Shown piece after piece: positions 8,262-15,187 of a DNA stretch of 16,548 nt. Numbering within the stretch: the first letter of the stretch is position 1; every line of letters starts with the position of its first letter. This DNA comes from an uncultured Pseudoxanthomonas sp. (GTDB lineage: Bacteria; Pseudomonadota; Gammaproteobacteria; Xanthomonadales; Xanthomonadaceae), in NCBI GenBank assembly GCA_946886405.1, contig CAMPIO010000078.1, forward strand, positions 1-16,548. Reading direction: 5' to 3'. A model generated the notes under the pieces. That model was not told the DNA's origin. It saw only the letters and a list, made by a program, of their open reading frames with translations, and did no database searches. Both the position numbers and the translations under genes were made by a program.

Positions 8262-9452
8262 TCAGAAATGCATCTGCGCGCGCAGCTGGAACACGGACGG
8301 GTCGGCGGAGAACGCGCCGCGCGTCGCATCGCTCTTCACGTAGTTGGCCTGGAACTTGAAGTACGGCGTCAGGTACCAGTTGGCGCCCAGCGTCCAGTTG
8401 TGTTCGCGGCCGCCGGCAATGCCGTCGCTGTCCAGGTCGATGCGGCTGTAGCGGGCAAGCAGCTCCCATGCGCCGTATTTGCCCTTGGGCTTGGGGTTGC
8501 TGACGTTGCCGCCGCTGTAGCTGCGCGATTCGCCGGTCACCAGCCAACTGCCCAGCACGTAGCCGCCATCGGCCGAGTACGAGGGGAGTCCCAGCTCGCG
8601 CGTGGTCTCCTGCCGCAGGTACTCGCCCTGCAGTGACCACGGGCCGTGGATCCACAACGCTTCCAGGGCGGTACGCTCGATGCGGTCCACGCGCGTGAGC
8701 GTGCCCGAGTCCACCAGGCGCACGCCGGTGAGTGACGCTTCGGGCTTGGCGCGCCAGCGCACGCTGGGATACACGGTGGCGCCCAGGCCGTTGACCTCGC
8801 TGTCGGGACGTTCCTGCGAACCGGCAATTCCGAGGTGCAGCACGTCGCCGGCCGCCTTGCGCGGCGTCCACGCCAGTCGGAACGCCGCCGTATCGCCCTT
8901 GTTGTTGCCCTGCAGGTCGGACTCGAAGAAGTAGCCGACGTTGGCGATGTAGTGCGTGCGCTCGAACGCCCAGTCGATGCCGCTGCGGCGGCCCTGGTAG
9001 AACGCCTGCGTGGGCAGCGACGGCTCCATCATCGAGACGTGGCGGGTGCCGGTGTTGCCCTCGAAGCCGAGCGGCAGCTTCATCTGGCCGATGCGCAGCT
9101 TGCCGGCGTCGCGGCCGAACAGTGCCTTGGTTTCGAGGCGCAGGGCGACGTCGCTCCAGGTCTTGGCCTGAAAGTCGAAGGTTGCCCCGAAGTCGTACAC
9201 CCCCTTGCGCTTGAGCGTCACGCCGAGCTCCTGGCGACGCCATGCATCGTCGTCTTCCAGCGCGGCGCCGTTGTAGCCCTCACCGGAGAAGCGGTTGATG
9301 TCGTACTGCAGGTTGCCGCCCAGGCTGAGTTCGGTGCCGTCGGCGAAGCTGATCTTCGGCGGCCATGCTGTGGCCTTGGTGCCGGCATCCTCCGCATGGG
9401 CGCTGGCATGGATGGCCATCAGGGCCAGGGCGAGGGTGGACAAGTACTTCAT
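8262..9452 (-). CDS. Outer-membrane porin of the OprP/OprO (Porin_O_P) family
   Basis: 396-residue outer-membrane beta-barrel. A clear signal peptide ([20 protein letters not shown], cleavage before ED) precedes alternating amphipathic strands. The chain ends in QMHF, with the terminal phenylalanine typical of BAM substrates. Strand motifs such as [44 protein letters not shown] and [13 protein letters not shown] match phosphate-selective porins O and P, as does the length. Phosphate or polyphosphate selectivity is inferred from the family only. The start is supported by AGG about 8 bases upstream of the ATG. The gene sits between cheA and a chemoreceptor, unusual company for a porin. I found no convincing Pho box or FliA site in the 101-bp upstream gap, which holds only a 7-bp hairpin. 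It may be read through from cheA or have an unrecognised promoter. Confidence 0.88.
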   Translation of the reverse strand: MKYLSTLALALMAIHASAHAEDAGTKATAWPPKISFADGTELSLGGNLQYDINRFSGEGYNGAALEDDDAWRRQELGVTLKRKGVYDFGATFDFQAKTWSDVALRLETKALFGRDAGKLRIGQMKLPLGFEGNTGTRHVSMMEPSLPTQAFYQGRRSGIDWAFERTHYIANVGYFFESDLQGNNKGDTAAFRLAWTPRKAAGDVLHLGIAGSQERPDSEVNGLGATVYPSVRWRAKPEASLTGVRLVDSGTLTRVDRIERTALEALWIHGPWSLQGEYLRQETTRELGLPSYSADGGYVLGSWLVTGESRSYSGGNVSNPKPKGKYGAWELLARYSRIDLDSDGIAGGREHNWTLGANWYLTPYFKFQANYVKSDATRGAFSADPSVFQLRAQMHF

Positions 9453-9489
9453 GGGTTTACCTGCTGGGTGTGGGCAAGCGCCCGCCTGT

Positions 9490-9510
9490 CGCGGCCAGTC
9501 TAAGGCCGCG
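9490..9510 (-). terminator. Hairpin between cheA and the porin gene
   Basis: Perfect 7-bp stem CGCGGCC / GGCCGCG with a 7-base loop, 44 bp after the cheA stop and 38 bp before the porin ATG. There is no T-run, so it may attenuate or stabilise rather than fully terminate. A second 6-bp stem (9547-9563) carries the cheA stop codon in its loop. Confidence 0.4.
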
Positions 9511-9553
9511 TGCCAAGTGAACGCAGAAGAGAAGGAAGGGTGGAACGGCGGCG

Positions 9554-11539
9554 TCAGGCCGCCTGCAGCGTCCTGCGTGCGCGTACCAGTCCGCCGACAT
9601 CGACGATCAGGGCCACGCGGCCGTCACCGAGGATGGTGGCGCCGGAGATGCCATCGATGCGGCGGTAGTTGTTTTCGATGTTCTTGACCACGACCTGCTG
9701 CTGGCCGATCAGTTCGTCCACTTCCAGCGCCAGCTTCTGGCCGTCGGCTTCCACCACGACCACCAGCGGATCTTCTGCGTCGCTCTGGCCGTAGCGGTAA
9801 TAGTCGTTCAGCGACACGATGGGCAGGTACTCGCCGCGCACGCGCAGTACGCGGCCGTCGCCCGCCACCGTGCGCACGTCCTCGGCCTGCGGCTGCAGAG
9901 CCTCGAGCACGTAGCCGAGCGGCAGGATCAGCGTTTCTTCGCCGACCGACACGCCCATGCCATCCAGGATGGCCAGCGTCAGCGGCAGCCGGATGACCAC
10001 GCGCGTGCCGCTGCCGGACGCGCTTTCCAGCTGCACTTCGCCGCCGAGCGCCTGGATGTTGCGGCGGACCACGTCCATGCCCACGCCACGGCCCGAAAGA
10101 TCGGTCACGGCCTCGGCGGTGGAGAAACCGGGCTGGAAGATCAGGTCCCAGACTTGCGAGTCGGTCGGGTTTTCCGGCACCGCCAGGCCGCGTTCGGCCG
10201 CCTTGGCCAGGATGCGATCGCGATTGAGACCACGGCCGTCGTCGCTGACTTCGATGACGATGTGACCGCCCTGGTGCGACGCCGCCAGCGTGATCGTGCC
10301 GGTTTCGTCCTTGCCCGCCTCGCGGCGTGCATCGGGCAGTTCAAGACCATGGTCGATCGAGTTGCGGACCAGGTGCACGAGCGGATCGGCGATGCGTTCG
10401 ATCAGGCCCTTGTCCAGTTCGGTGCCCTCGCCAATCGTGCGCAGGCGCACCTGCTTGCCGAGGCGCGCGGACAGGTCGCGGACCAGGCGCGGGAAGCGCC
10501 GGAACACGGCGTCCACCGGCAGCATGCGCACGCCGATGACGGCTTCCTGCAGGTCGCGCGTGTTGCGCTCCAGCAGGTCCAGGCCGGCAAACAGCCGCTC
10601 GCACTGGGCGGGGTCGAGCAGGCCGGAGACCTGCTTCAACATGGCCTGGGTGATGACCAGTTCGCCCACCAGGTTGATCAGTCCGTCGATCTTGTCGACG
10701 CTGACGCGGATGGAGGTTTCGGCGGCGTCGTTCGCGGCAGCGGCGGGTGCCGGCGCACCGGTGGCGGCGACCGCTGCGATGGGCGATACCGCCACGGCGA
10801 CGGCGTCCACCGGCAGCGCGTCGCGCTGCATCGGCTGGATGTCCAGCTCGCAATCGTCGACGACCCAGGCGAACACGTCGTCCACCGCGCTGCGCGGCAC
10901 CTTGCCGATCAGGCCCAGGTCCCATGCCAGGTACGCTTCCAATGGATCGATCTGCTCGAAACCGGGCAGGCGCTCCATGCGGCAGGCGATCTCGAGCGGG
11001 CCGAGGTGCTCCAGTTCGCGCAGGATGCGCAGCGGATCGTTGCCGCTCATGAACAGCGACGGTGCCGGCGTGAAGCCGATTTTCCAGCCGTCCGGCTCGG
11101 CAGCGGCGACCGGCGTCGCCGCAGGTGCGGCAGCAGCAGCGGGCGCATCCTGGCCCGACAGCACCGCGTTGAGGCGGTCCTTCATGGCCTGCACGGCGGC
11201 GGGATCGGCCGGCGTGCCGTGTTCGGCTTCGGCCAGCAGGGCGCGCAGCACGTCGACCGAAGCGAGCATCGCATCGACCGCGGGCGGACTGACCGCACGC
11301 TGGCCGGCGCGCAGTTCGTCCAGCAGCGTTTCCAGCACATGGGTCATGCCGGCGATGGCATCGAAGCCGAAGGTCGCCGAGCCGCCCTTGATGGAATGCG
11401 CGGCACGGAAGATGGAGTTGATCAGGTCGCCGTCACGGTTGCCCTGTTCCAGCGACAGCAGGCCAGCTTCCATGGCTTCCAGCCCTTCGCGGCTTTCCTC
11501 GAAGAACGTGGCGTGGAAGCGCTGCATGTCCATGTTCAT
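9554..11539 (-). CDS. cheA: Chemotaxis histidine kinase CheA
   Basis: 661-residue cytoplasmic kinase that passes phosphate to CheY. In order: an HPt (P1) domain with phospho-acceptor H48 in FRAAHSIKGG; an Ala-rich linker; a P2-like domain at about 150-237 (GWKIGFTPAPSLFMSGNDP to CELDIQPM), the likely CheY docking unit; P3 dimerisation helices at about 275-340; a P4 ATPase at about 345-520 with N box LVHLVRNSIDHGLE, G1 DDGRG, F box FQPGFST and G2 GRGVGMD; and a P5 CheW-like domain at about 525-655. There is no receiver domain. It follows cheY by 48 bp and belongs to the STAS-cheY-cheA unit. M1, M3 and M5 are all possible starts; none has an ideal Shine-Dalgarno. Its P5 end (GATILGDGRVALIVDV) is homologous to, but clearly different from, the cheA-tail fragments at 16109-16438, so a second cheA is expected upstream. 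Confidence 0.97.
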   Translation of the reverse strand: MNMDMQRFHATFFEESREGLEAMEAGLLSLEQGNRDGDLINSIFRAAHSIKGGSATFGFDAIAGMTHVLETLLDELRAGQRAVSPPAVDAMLASVDVLRALLAEAEHGTPADPAAVQAMKDRLNAVLSGQDAPAAAAAPAATPVAAAEPDGWKIGFTPAPSLFMSGNDPLRILRELEHLGPLEIACRMERLPGFEQIDPLEAYLAWDLGLIGKVPRSAVDDVFAWVVDDCELDIQPMQRDALPVDAVAVAVSPIAAVAATGAPAPAAAANDAAETSIRVSVDKIDGLINLVGELVITQAMLKQVSGLLDPAQCERLFAGLDLLERNTRDLQEAVIGVRMLPVDAVFRRFPRLVRDLSARLGKQVRLRTIGEGTELDKGLIERIADPLVHLVRNSIDHGLELPDARREAGKDETGTITLAASHQGGHIVIEVSDDGRGLNRDRILAKAAERGLAVPENPTDSQVWDLIFQPGFSTAEAVTDLSGRGVGMDVVRRNIQALGGEVQLESASGSGTRVVIRLPLTLAILDGMGVSVGEETLILPLGYVLEALQPQAEDVRTVAGDGRVLRVRGEYLPIVSLNDYYRYGQSDAEDPLVVVVEADGQKLALEVDELIGQQQVVVKNIENNYRRIDGISGATILGDGRVALIVDVGGLVRARRTLQAA

Positions 11540-11587
11540 TGCGACGGTGCCCTGATGCGGTCGAAGGAGAAGCGGAAGAGAGGAAGA

Positions 11588-11953
11588 TCAGCCCAGGACT
11601 TTCTGGACGGTGGCGACCAGTTGTTCCGGGTTGAACGGCTTGACCAGCCAGCCGGTGGCGCCGGCAGCCTTGCCTTCGGCCTTCTTGTCGGCGGCCGACT
11701 CGGTGGTCAGCATCAGCATGGGCGTGAACTTGTAGTCCGGCAGGCCGCGCAGCGCACGGATCAGCGAGATGCCGTCCATGTTGGGCATGTTGACGTCGGT
11801 GACCACGGCATTGAATTTCTGCCCCTGGGCGCGGCCCAGTGCCACCTGGCCGTCTTCGGCTTCATCGACCGAGAAACCCGCCGAGCTCAGGGCGAAGGCG
11901 ACCATCTGTCGCATCGAGGCCGAATCGTCCACTACCAGAATGCGTGCGCTCAT
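11588..11953 (-). CDS. cheY: CheY-like single-domain response regulator
   Basis: 121-residue receiver with all catalytic positions: acidic pair D9-D10, phospho-acceptor D53 in VVTDVNMPNMDG, switch Thr at T83/T84 (MLTTES) and K105 in LVKPF. There is no output domain, so it acts by protein binding, as CheY does at FliM or as a phosphate sink. GGAGA lies 7 bases before the ATG, which overlaps the STAS gene stop by 4 bp (ATGA), implying translational coupling. CheA follows 48 bp downstream and is the likely phosphodonor. Whether this is the motor-controlling CheY or belongs to a second pathway cannot be settled here; the flagellar cheY/cheZ usually lie near the other cheA. Confidence 0.95.
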   Translation of the reverse strand: MSARILVVDDSASMRQMVAFALSSAGFSVDEAEDGQVALGRAQGQKFNAVVTDVNMPNMDGISLIRALRGLPDYKFTPMLMLTTESAADKKAEGKAAGATGWLVKPFNPEQLVATVQKVLG

Positions 11954-12261
11954 GCGGCGTTCTCCACTTGTTGCGTGTTGTGTTCGTTGGTGTCGGCCAG
12001 GCCGAACTGCGGCGCAAGGCCGAGCAGTCGCGCGGCGTCACGGAAGCTTTGGCTGACCGCACTGAAGTCGGTGGCCAGGCCGGCCTGCTCGCGCTGGCGC
12101 ACGAAGCTGCACAGCACCTGCAGGCTGGCGGTATGCACGCGCTGCACGGTGCCGGCGTCCAGCGCCAGCGGTCCCGGTTGCGCGACATGCGCGGCCAGGT
12201 GCTGCTTGAGGTCGGTGGCGGCCTCGATACCGAGGTCGTCACCCAGGGGCACAGCGCTCAT
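11950..12261 (-). CDS. STAS-domain protein, first gene of the cheY-cheA unit
   Basis: 103-residue single-domain protein resembling STAS (anti-sigma-factor antagonist / MlaB-like) proteins: a predicted beta strand LALDAGTVQRV followed by helix TASLQVLCSFVRQREQ, then DFSAVSQSFRDAARLLGL. In SpoIIAA-type proteins a phosphorylatable Ser lies at the strand-helix junction; T44 and S46 are the candidates here. A good GGAGA precedes the ATG, the stop overlaps the cheY start by 4 bp (ATGA), and a FliA promoter ends 29 bp upstream. STAS proteins are known companions of some secondary chemosensory clusters, but their role there is poorly defined. I infer a regulatory or partner-switching role in this pathway from context only. 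Confidence 0.8.
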   Translation of the reverse strand: MSAVPLGDDLGIEAATDLKQHLAAHVAQPGPLALDAGTVQRVHTASLQVLCSFVRQREQAGLATDFSAVSQSFRDAARLLGLAPQFGLADTNEHNTQQVENAA

Positions 12262-12290
12262 CGTGTCTCCGGAAAGGCGGCTCTAGTGAG

Positions 12291-12317
12291 GTATCGGCGC
12301 GGCATGGCGGGTCTTGA
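12291..12317 (-). promoter_or_regulatory. FliA (sigma-28) promoter of the STAS-cheY-cheA unit
   Basis: TCAAGACC (12317-12310), 11 bp, GCCGATAC (12298-12291). It ends 29 bp before the STAS gene ATG at 12261 and lies 33 bp beyond the large inverted repeat. Confidence 0.85.
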
Positions 12318-12350
12318 GGGGCGCGTGTGAATGTGTGATCGGCTTGGGTA

Positions 12351-12439
12351 AAGCAAGGCGTGAGGGAGAGGAGTGAGGAGTGAGCGGAAGCAGGCCCGGC
12401 GTTTGCTCACGCCTCACTCCTCTCCCTCACGCCTCGCTT
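12351..12439. repeat. Long inverted repeat closing the motC-to-cheW unit
   Basis: Two 29-base arms (12351-12379 and 12411-12439) contain a perfect 22-bp core (12357-12378 with 12412-12433). A further 6-bp GTGAGC/GCTCAC stem lies inside (12380-12385 with 12405-12410), leaving a 19-base loop. The outer arm touches the last base of the CheW-domain gene's stop codon. There is no T-tract. It probably acts as an RNA-stabilising or terminating hairpin. The purine-rich GTGAGGGAGAGG composition looks like a dispersed intergenic repeat. Confidence 0.85.
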
Positions 12440-13428
12440 CACTGCAGTATCCGCGAGGCGTCCAGCAGGATCACCGCGCACTCGTTGAGGCGCGCCACGC
12501 CGCGGAACAGCGGGTTGGCGATGCGACCGACGCGCGCATTGTCGGGTGATTCGATCTGCTGGTCGGTCAGGTTGGCGACGTCCTCGACCGAGGTGACGCG
12601 CAGGCCCAGCGTTTCGCCGTGCTCCTCCAGTACCACGATGCGGGTGACGGCATCGACCTCGATGCTGCGCCGGCCCAGGTACAGGCCCAGGTCGATCACG
12701 GGCACGACCTGGCCGCGCAGGTTCATCACGCCGAGCATGTGCGGCGCGGCGCCGCGCAGTGGCAGCAACGTGGCCGGCCGGACGACTTCCTGGACTTTCA
12801 GGAGTTCGAGGGCGTAGTGCTGTTGGTCGCAGCGCAGCCGCAGCCAGCGGGTCTTGCGTTCGGTCGCGCGACGGCGCTCGCCGGTGTCGGGTTGCGCCAG
12901 CAGGAAAGGCTTCGCCGGCAGCGGCGCGATGGCGCGCGGCGGCGCAGGCGCGACGGTGCGAACCATCGGTGCGTTCACGGCAGGTGGCTGCGATGCCGGC
13001 ACCGCGCGCGAGGTCGGCGCGCCACCGCCATGCAGTGTGTCGAGCAGCGCCTCGAATTCATCGTCGTCGATCATGTCGCCGGCACTGCCGGGACGCGTCG
13101 GTGCGACGGCCAGCGCGGGCGTCGCCGGAACAGGGATCGCGGGCGTTGCCGCGACGGCCGTCGGCACGCCGTCGCCGTGCAACTGGTCGAGCAGCGCTTC
13201 GAACTCGTCGTCGCTGATCAGATCGGCCTCGCTGCCGGGCCGTATCGGCGCCACGGCGAGCGCAGGCACGGGCGGGTTGGCGGCAACGGGCGCGGCGGTC
13301 TGCACGTGATCCGGAACAGGGTGCGCGAGATCGATGGCGTCCACGACCAATGCCTGCGCGGGCGCGGGCACGCCGGCGTCACCGAGCAGGTCGAGCAGGT
13401 AGTCGTCGAGGACGGCCGGGGTCGTCAT
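12439..13428 (-). CDS. CheW-domain coupling protein with long Pro/Ala-rich N-terminus (ParP-like)
   Basis: 329 residues, about twice the size of plain CheW. The C-terminal CheW domain (about 193-329) has WLRLRCDQQHYALELLKVQEV, MLGVMNLRGQVVPVIDL and LGLRVTSVEDV. The N-terminal ~190 residues are low-complexity Pro/Ala/Val, with an opening LDDYLLDLLGD motif and two 36-residue repeats (55-90 and 104-139; 28 of 36 identical) centred on DDEFEALLD-LHG. In vibrios and pseudomonads such CheW-related proteins next to a ParA-type ATPase are ParP, which links CheA and receptors to ParC. The ATG at 13428 overlaps the ATPase stop by 4 bp (ATGA). The frame stays open upstream to 13725, but that part lies inside the ATPase gene and looks non-coding. 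This is the only stand-alone CheW-domain protein in the window. ParP identity is inferred from context and architecture. Confidence 0.88.
   Translation of the reverse strand: MTTPAVLDDYLLDLLGDAGVPAPAQALVVDAIDLAHPVPDHVQTAAPVAANPPVPALAVAPIRPGSEADLISDDEFEALLDQLHGDGVPTAVAATPAIPVPATPALAVAPTRPGSAGDMIDDDEFEALLDTLHGGGAPTSRAVPASQPPAVNAPMVRTVAPAPPRAIAPLPAKPFLLAQPDTGERRRATERKTRWLRLRCDQQHYALELLKVQEVVRPATLLPLRGAAPHMLGVMNLRGQVVPVIDLGLYLGRRSIEVDAVTRIVVLEEHGETLGLRVTSVEDVANLTDQQIESPDNARVGRIANPLFRGVARLNECAVILLDASRILQ
13012..13119 (-). repeat. 36-codon internal repeat of the CheW-domain gene (second copy)
   Basis: Encodes residues 104-139, with core DMIDDDEFEALLDTLHG. It matches residues 55-90 at 28 of 36 positions. 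The core resembles the CheY-binding peptides of FliM and CheZ. Confidence 0.85.
13159..13266 (-). repeat. 36-codon internal repeat of the CheW-domain gene (first copy)
   Basis: Encodes residues 55-90, with core DLISDDEFEALLDQLHG. It is separated from the second copy by 13 Pro/Ala/Val/Ile/Thr residues. Confidence 0.85.
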
Positions 13429-14207
13429 GCCGCCTGCTCCGTGTCGCGTGCTTCGGTCAGCAGCAGCCAGTCGAGTGCACGACGGTAGGCCGACAGGCCA
13501 CGGCCGGGGTACTGCGCGACCGGGCTGGAACGGGTCAGTGCGTCGACACTGCAGATGCGGGTGTCGTTGGGAATGGCGTCGTTCCAGACGCGCTCGCCGT
13601 ATTCGTCCTGCATCGCCTTCAATGTGTCGGCACCGGTGCGCGTGCGCTTGTCGTGCAGCGTAGGCAGGATCGACACCGGCAGTACGCGGTGGCGCGAGCG
13701 CTGGATCATCTCCGCGGTGCGGCACATGCCCTTCAGGCCGTGCAGCGCCAGCGGTTCGGTCTGCGTCGGGATGATGACGTGGTCGGCCGCCGCAAGGGCA
13801 TTGACCATCAGCAGCCCGAGCGTGGGTGGACAGTCGAACAGCACATGGTCATAGGCCTGGCCGCCGCGCGCGAGCGCATTGGACAGGGCCAGGCCAAGTC
13901 CGGGCTGGGTGGCGCTGCGGCGCTCCAGGGTCGCCAGCGGCGTCTGTGCGGCGACGAAGGAGAGGTTTTCGATCTCGGACGGGCGCGCCACGCTGGCCAG
14001 CATGGGCGGCTGTTCGTCGAACAGCTCCAGCACGCCCGTCGGCTGCGGATCAGGAGCGACGCCGAAGGCGCGCGTCAACGATGCATGCGGATCCAGGTCG
14101 ACCAGCAGCACGCGATGGCCACGCATGGCCAGGCCGCGCCCGAGGGCGAGGGTGGTGGTGGTCTTGCCGACGCCGCCTTTCTGGTTGGCGATTGCCCACA
14201 CGCGCAT
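13425..14207 (-). CDS. ParA/MinD-family ATPase (ParC-type positioning of chemoreceptor arrays)
   Basis: 260-residue deviant Walker ATPase: Walker A KGGVGKTT (residues 10-17) with signature K10 and K15, Walker A' VDLDPHAS (D38, D40) and Walker B VLFDCPP (D125). Chromosome or plasmid ParA proteins have parB and parS alongside. Here the neighbours are a flagellar stator and a CheW-domain protein, the setting of ParC, which places chemosensory arrays at the cell pole. I chose the ATG at 14207 because AAGGAG lies 7 bases upstream; it shares one base with the motD stop (TGATG). An in-frame GTG one codon earlier (14210) would give a 4-bp overlap. The 3' end overlaps the CheW-domain gene by 4 bp, so these genes look translationally coupled. 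Polar localisation is inferred. Confidence 0.9.
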   Translation of the reverse strand: MRVWAIANQKGGVGKTTTTLALGRGLAMRGHRVLLVDLDPHASLTRAFGVAPDPQPTGVLELFDEQPPMLASVARPSEIENLSFVAAQTPLATLERRSATQPGLGLALSNALARGGQAYDHVLFDCPPTLGLLMVNALAAADHVIIPTQTEPLALHGLKGMCRTAEMIQRSRHRVLPVSILPTLHDKRTRTGADTLKAMQDEYGERVWNDAIPNDTRICSVDALTRSSPVAQYPGRGLSAYRRALDWLLLTEARDTEQAA

Positions 14208-15169
14208 CACTGGACTCCTTCATGGACCTGGGGCGCCGGCGGCGCTCCGGGCATGGACGTCGCGGCGTGGGTCGGCACCGGCGGCAGCGAGATCACCGAC
14301 GGCGGCGCGACCGCCTGGTCCTGGGCATGCAAGTTCGGTGCCGGTCCGTCGGGGCTGGCCAGGATGATCAGCAGCACGCGGCGGTTGCTGTTGCGGCCTT
14401 CCACGGTCGTGTTGTCGCCGACCGGGCGGAACTCGCCGTAGCCGATCATCGCCAGCCGTTCCGGCGGAATTCCGTCGCGGACGAACAGGTGCACCACGCT
14501 GGCGGCACGCGCCGACGACAGTTCCCAGTTCGACGGGAACTGCGAGGTGCGGATCGGGCGGTCGTCGGTGTAGCCCTCCACGCGCACCGAATTGGGCACG
14601 TTGCCCAGCACCTCGGCCAGCTTGCCGACGGTCTCCTGCGCCTGCGGATCCAGCGCCGCCGAGCCGGTGGCGAACAGGATGTCGCTGTTGATCTGTACTT
14701 CCAGCCACAGCGCGGAGCGCTTGATGGTCACCAGCTTCTCGTCGATCAGCGGCGCCAGCGCACGTTCCAGGTCGTCGGCGATGCGCTTCAGTTCGCCCTG
14801 CGCCGCCTGCAGGGCGGTGGCGTCGAGCGACATGTTCATCTGCGAGGCCATCGCCGCCAGCAGGGTGACATTTGGGGAAGGCGAGGGCGCCGATGGTCCC
14901 TTCTTGGCGCCGGACTTGATCGGAGAGGGGCGGTCGAAGTCCGCGCCCTGCAACTGGTGGTTGCCGACCTGCACCGGATTGATGGTGCGCGGCGCACCGC
15001 CGAAGGCGGCCGTCAGCGAGTCGGCGACCACGCGGTACTTGCCCTCGTTGACGGTGGAGATGGCGTACATCACCACGAAGAAGGCGAGCAGCAGCGTCAT
15101 CAGGTCGGCATAGGGAATCGCCCAGGCCTCGTGGTTGGCGTGCTCTTCATGCTTCTTCCTGCGTGCCAT
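14207..15169 (-). CDS. motD: Flagellar motor stator protein MotD (MotB family)
   Basis: 320-residue inner-membrane protein with one N-terminal transmembrane helix (about 15-37). It carries the ion-path aspartate D22 in PYADLMTLLLAFF, equivalent to E. coli MotB D32. A periplasmic linker follows, then an OmpA-like peptidoglycan-binding domain (about 155-270) with ILFATGSAALDP, VEGYTDDRP (197-205), WELSSARA (215-222) and GRNSNRRVLLII (258-269). The last ~45 residues are Pro/Ala-rich and go beyond the usual domain. It pairs with MotC, encoded 18 bp upstream, to form the proton- or sodium-driven stator anchored to the cell wall; ion type cannot be told from sequence alone. It ends on the start codon of the ParA-type ATPase gene. 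Confidence 0.94.
   Translation of the reverse strand: MARRKKHEEHANHEAWAIPYADLMTLLLAFFVVMYAISTVNEGKYRVVADSLTAAFGGAPRTINPVQVGNHQLQGADFDRPSPIKSGAKKGPSAPSPSPNVTLLAAMASQMNMSLDATALQAAQGELKRIADDLERALAPLIDEKLVTIKRSALWLEVQINSDILFATGSAALDPQAQETVGKLAEVLGNVPNSVRVEGYTDDRPIRTSQFPSNWELSSARAASVVHLFVRDGIPPERLAMIGYGEFRPVGDNTTVEGRNSNRRVLLIILASPDGPAPNLHAQDQAVAPPSVISLPPVPTHAATSMPGAPPAPQVHEGVQ
14215..14220 (-). promoter_or_regulatory. Ribosome binding site fixing the ATPase start
   Basis: AAGGAG on the minus strand inside the 3' end of motD, 7 bases from the ATG at 14207. It favours that ATG over the GTG at 14210. Confidence 0.65.
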
Positions 15170-15187
15170 CGGTGTCGTCCCGCAGGC

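Noticed and set aside
8048..8329. 94-codon N-terminal extension of the 4HB receptor
   Set aside because: It would overlap the porin gene and run through the palindrome and the FliA promoter. The [11 protein letters not shown] start gives a normal receptor N-terminus.
9453..9553. Possible Pho box or sigma-54 site upstream of the porin (TTGGCACG on the minus strand)
   Set aside because: No pair of CTGTCA-like half-sites is present, and the sigma-54 candidate lacks a proper GC element at -12.
13242..13249. A GTATCGGC match (FliA -10 on the minus strand) inside the CheW-domain gene
   Set aside because: No TNAA lies at the required 15-bp spacing, and the site is within coding sequence.
13429..13725. 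Upstream extension of the CheW-domain protein
   Set aside because: It lies wholly inside the ATPase gene in another frame. The ATG at 13428 with its 4-bp overlap is the natural start.
13425..14207. Chromosome or plasmid partition parA
   Set aside because: No parB gene or parS-like repeat is nearby. The stator and CheW-domain neighbours fit a chemosensory ParC role instead.
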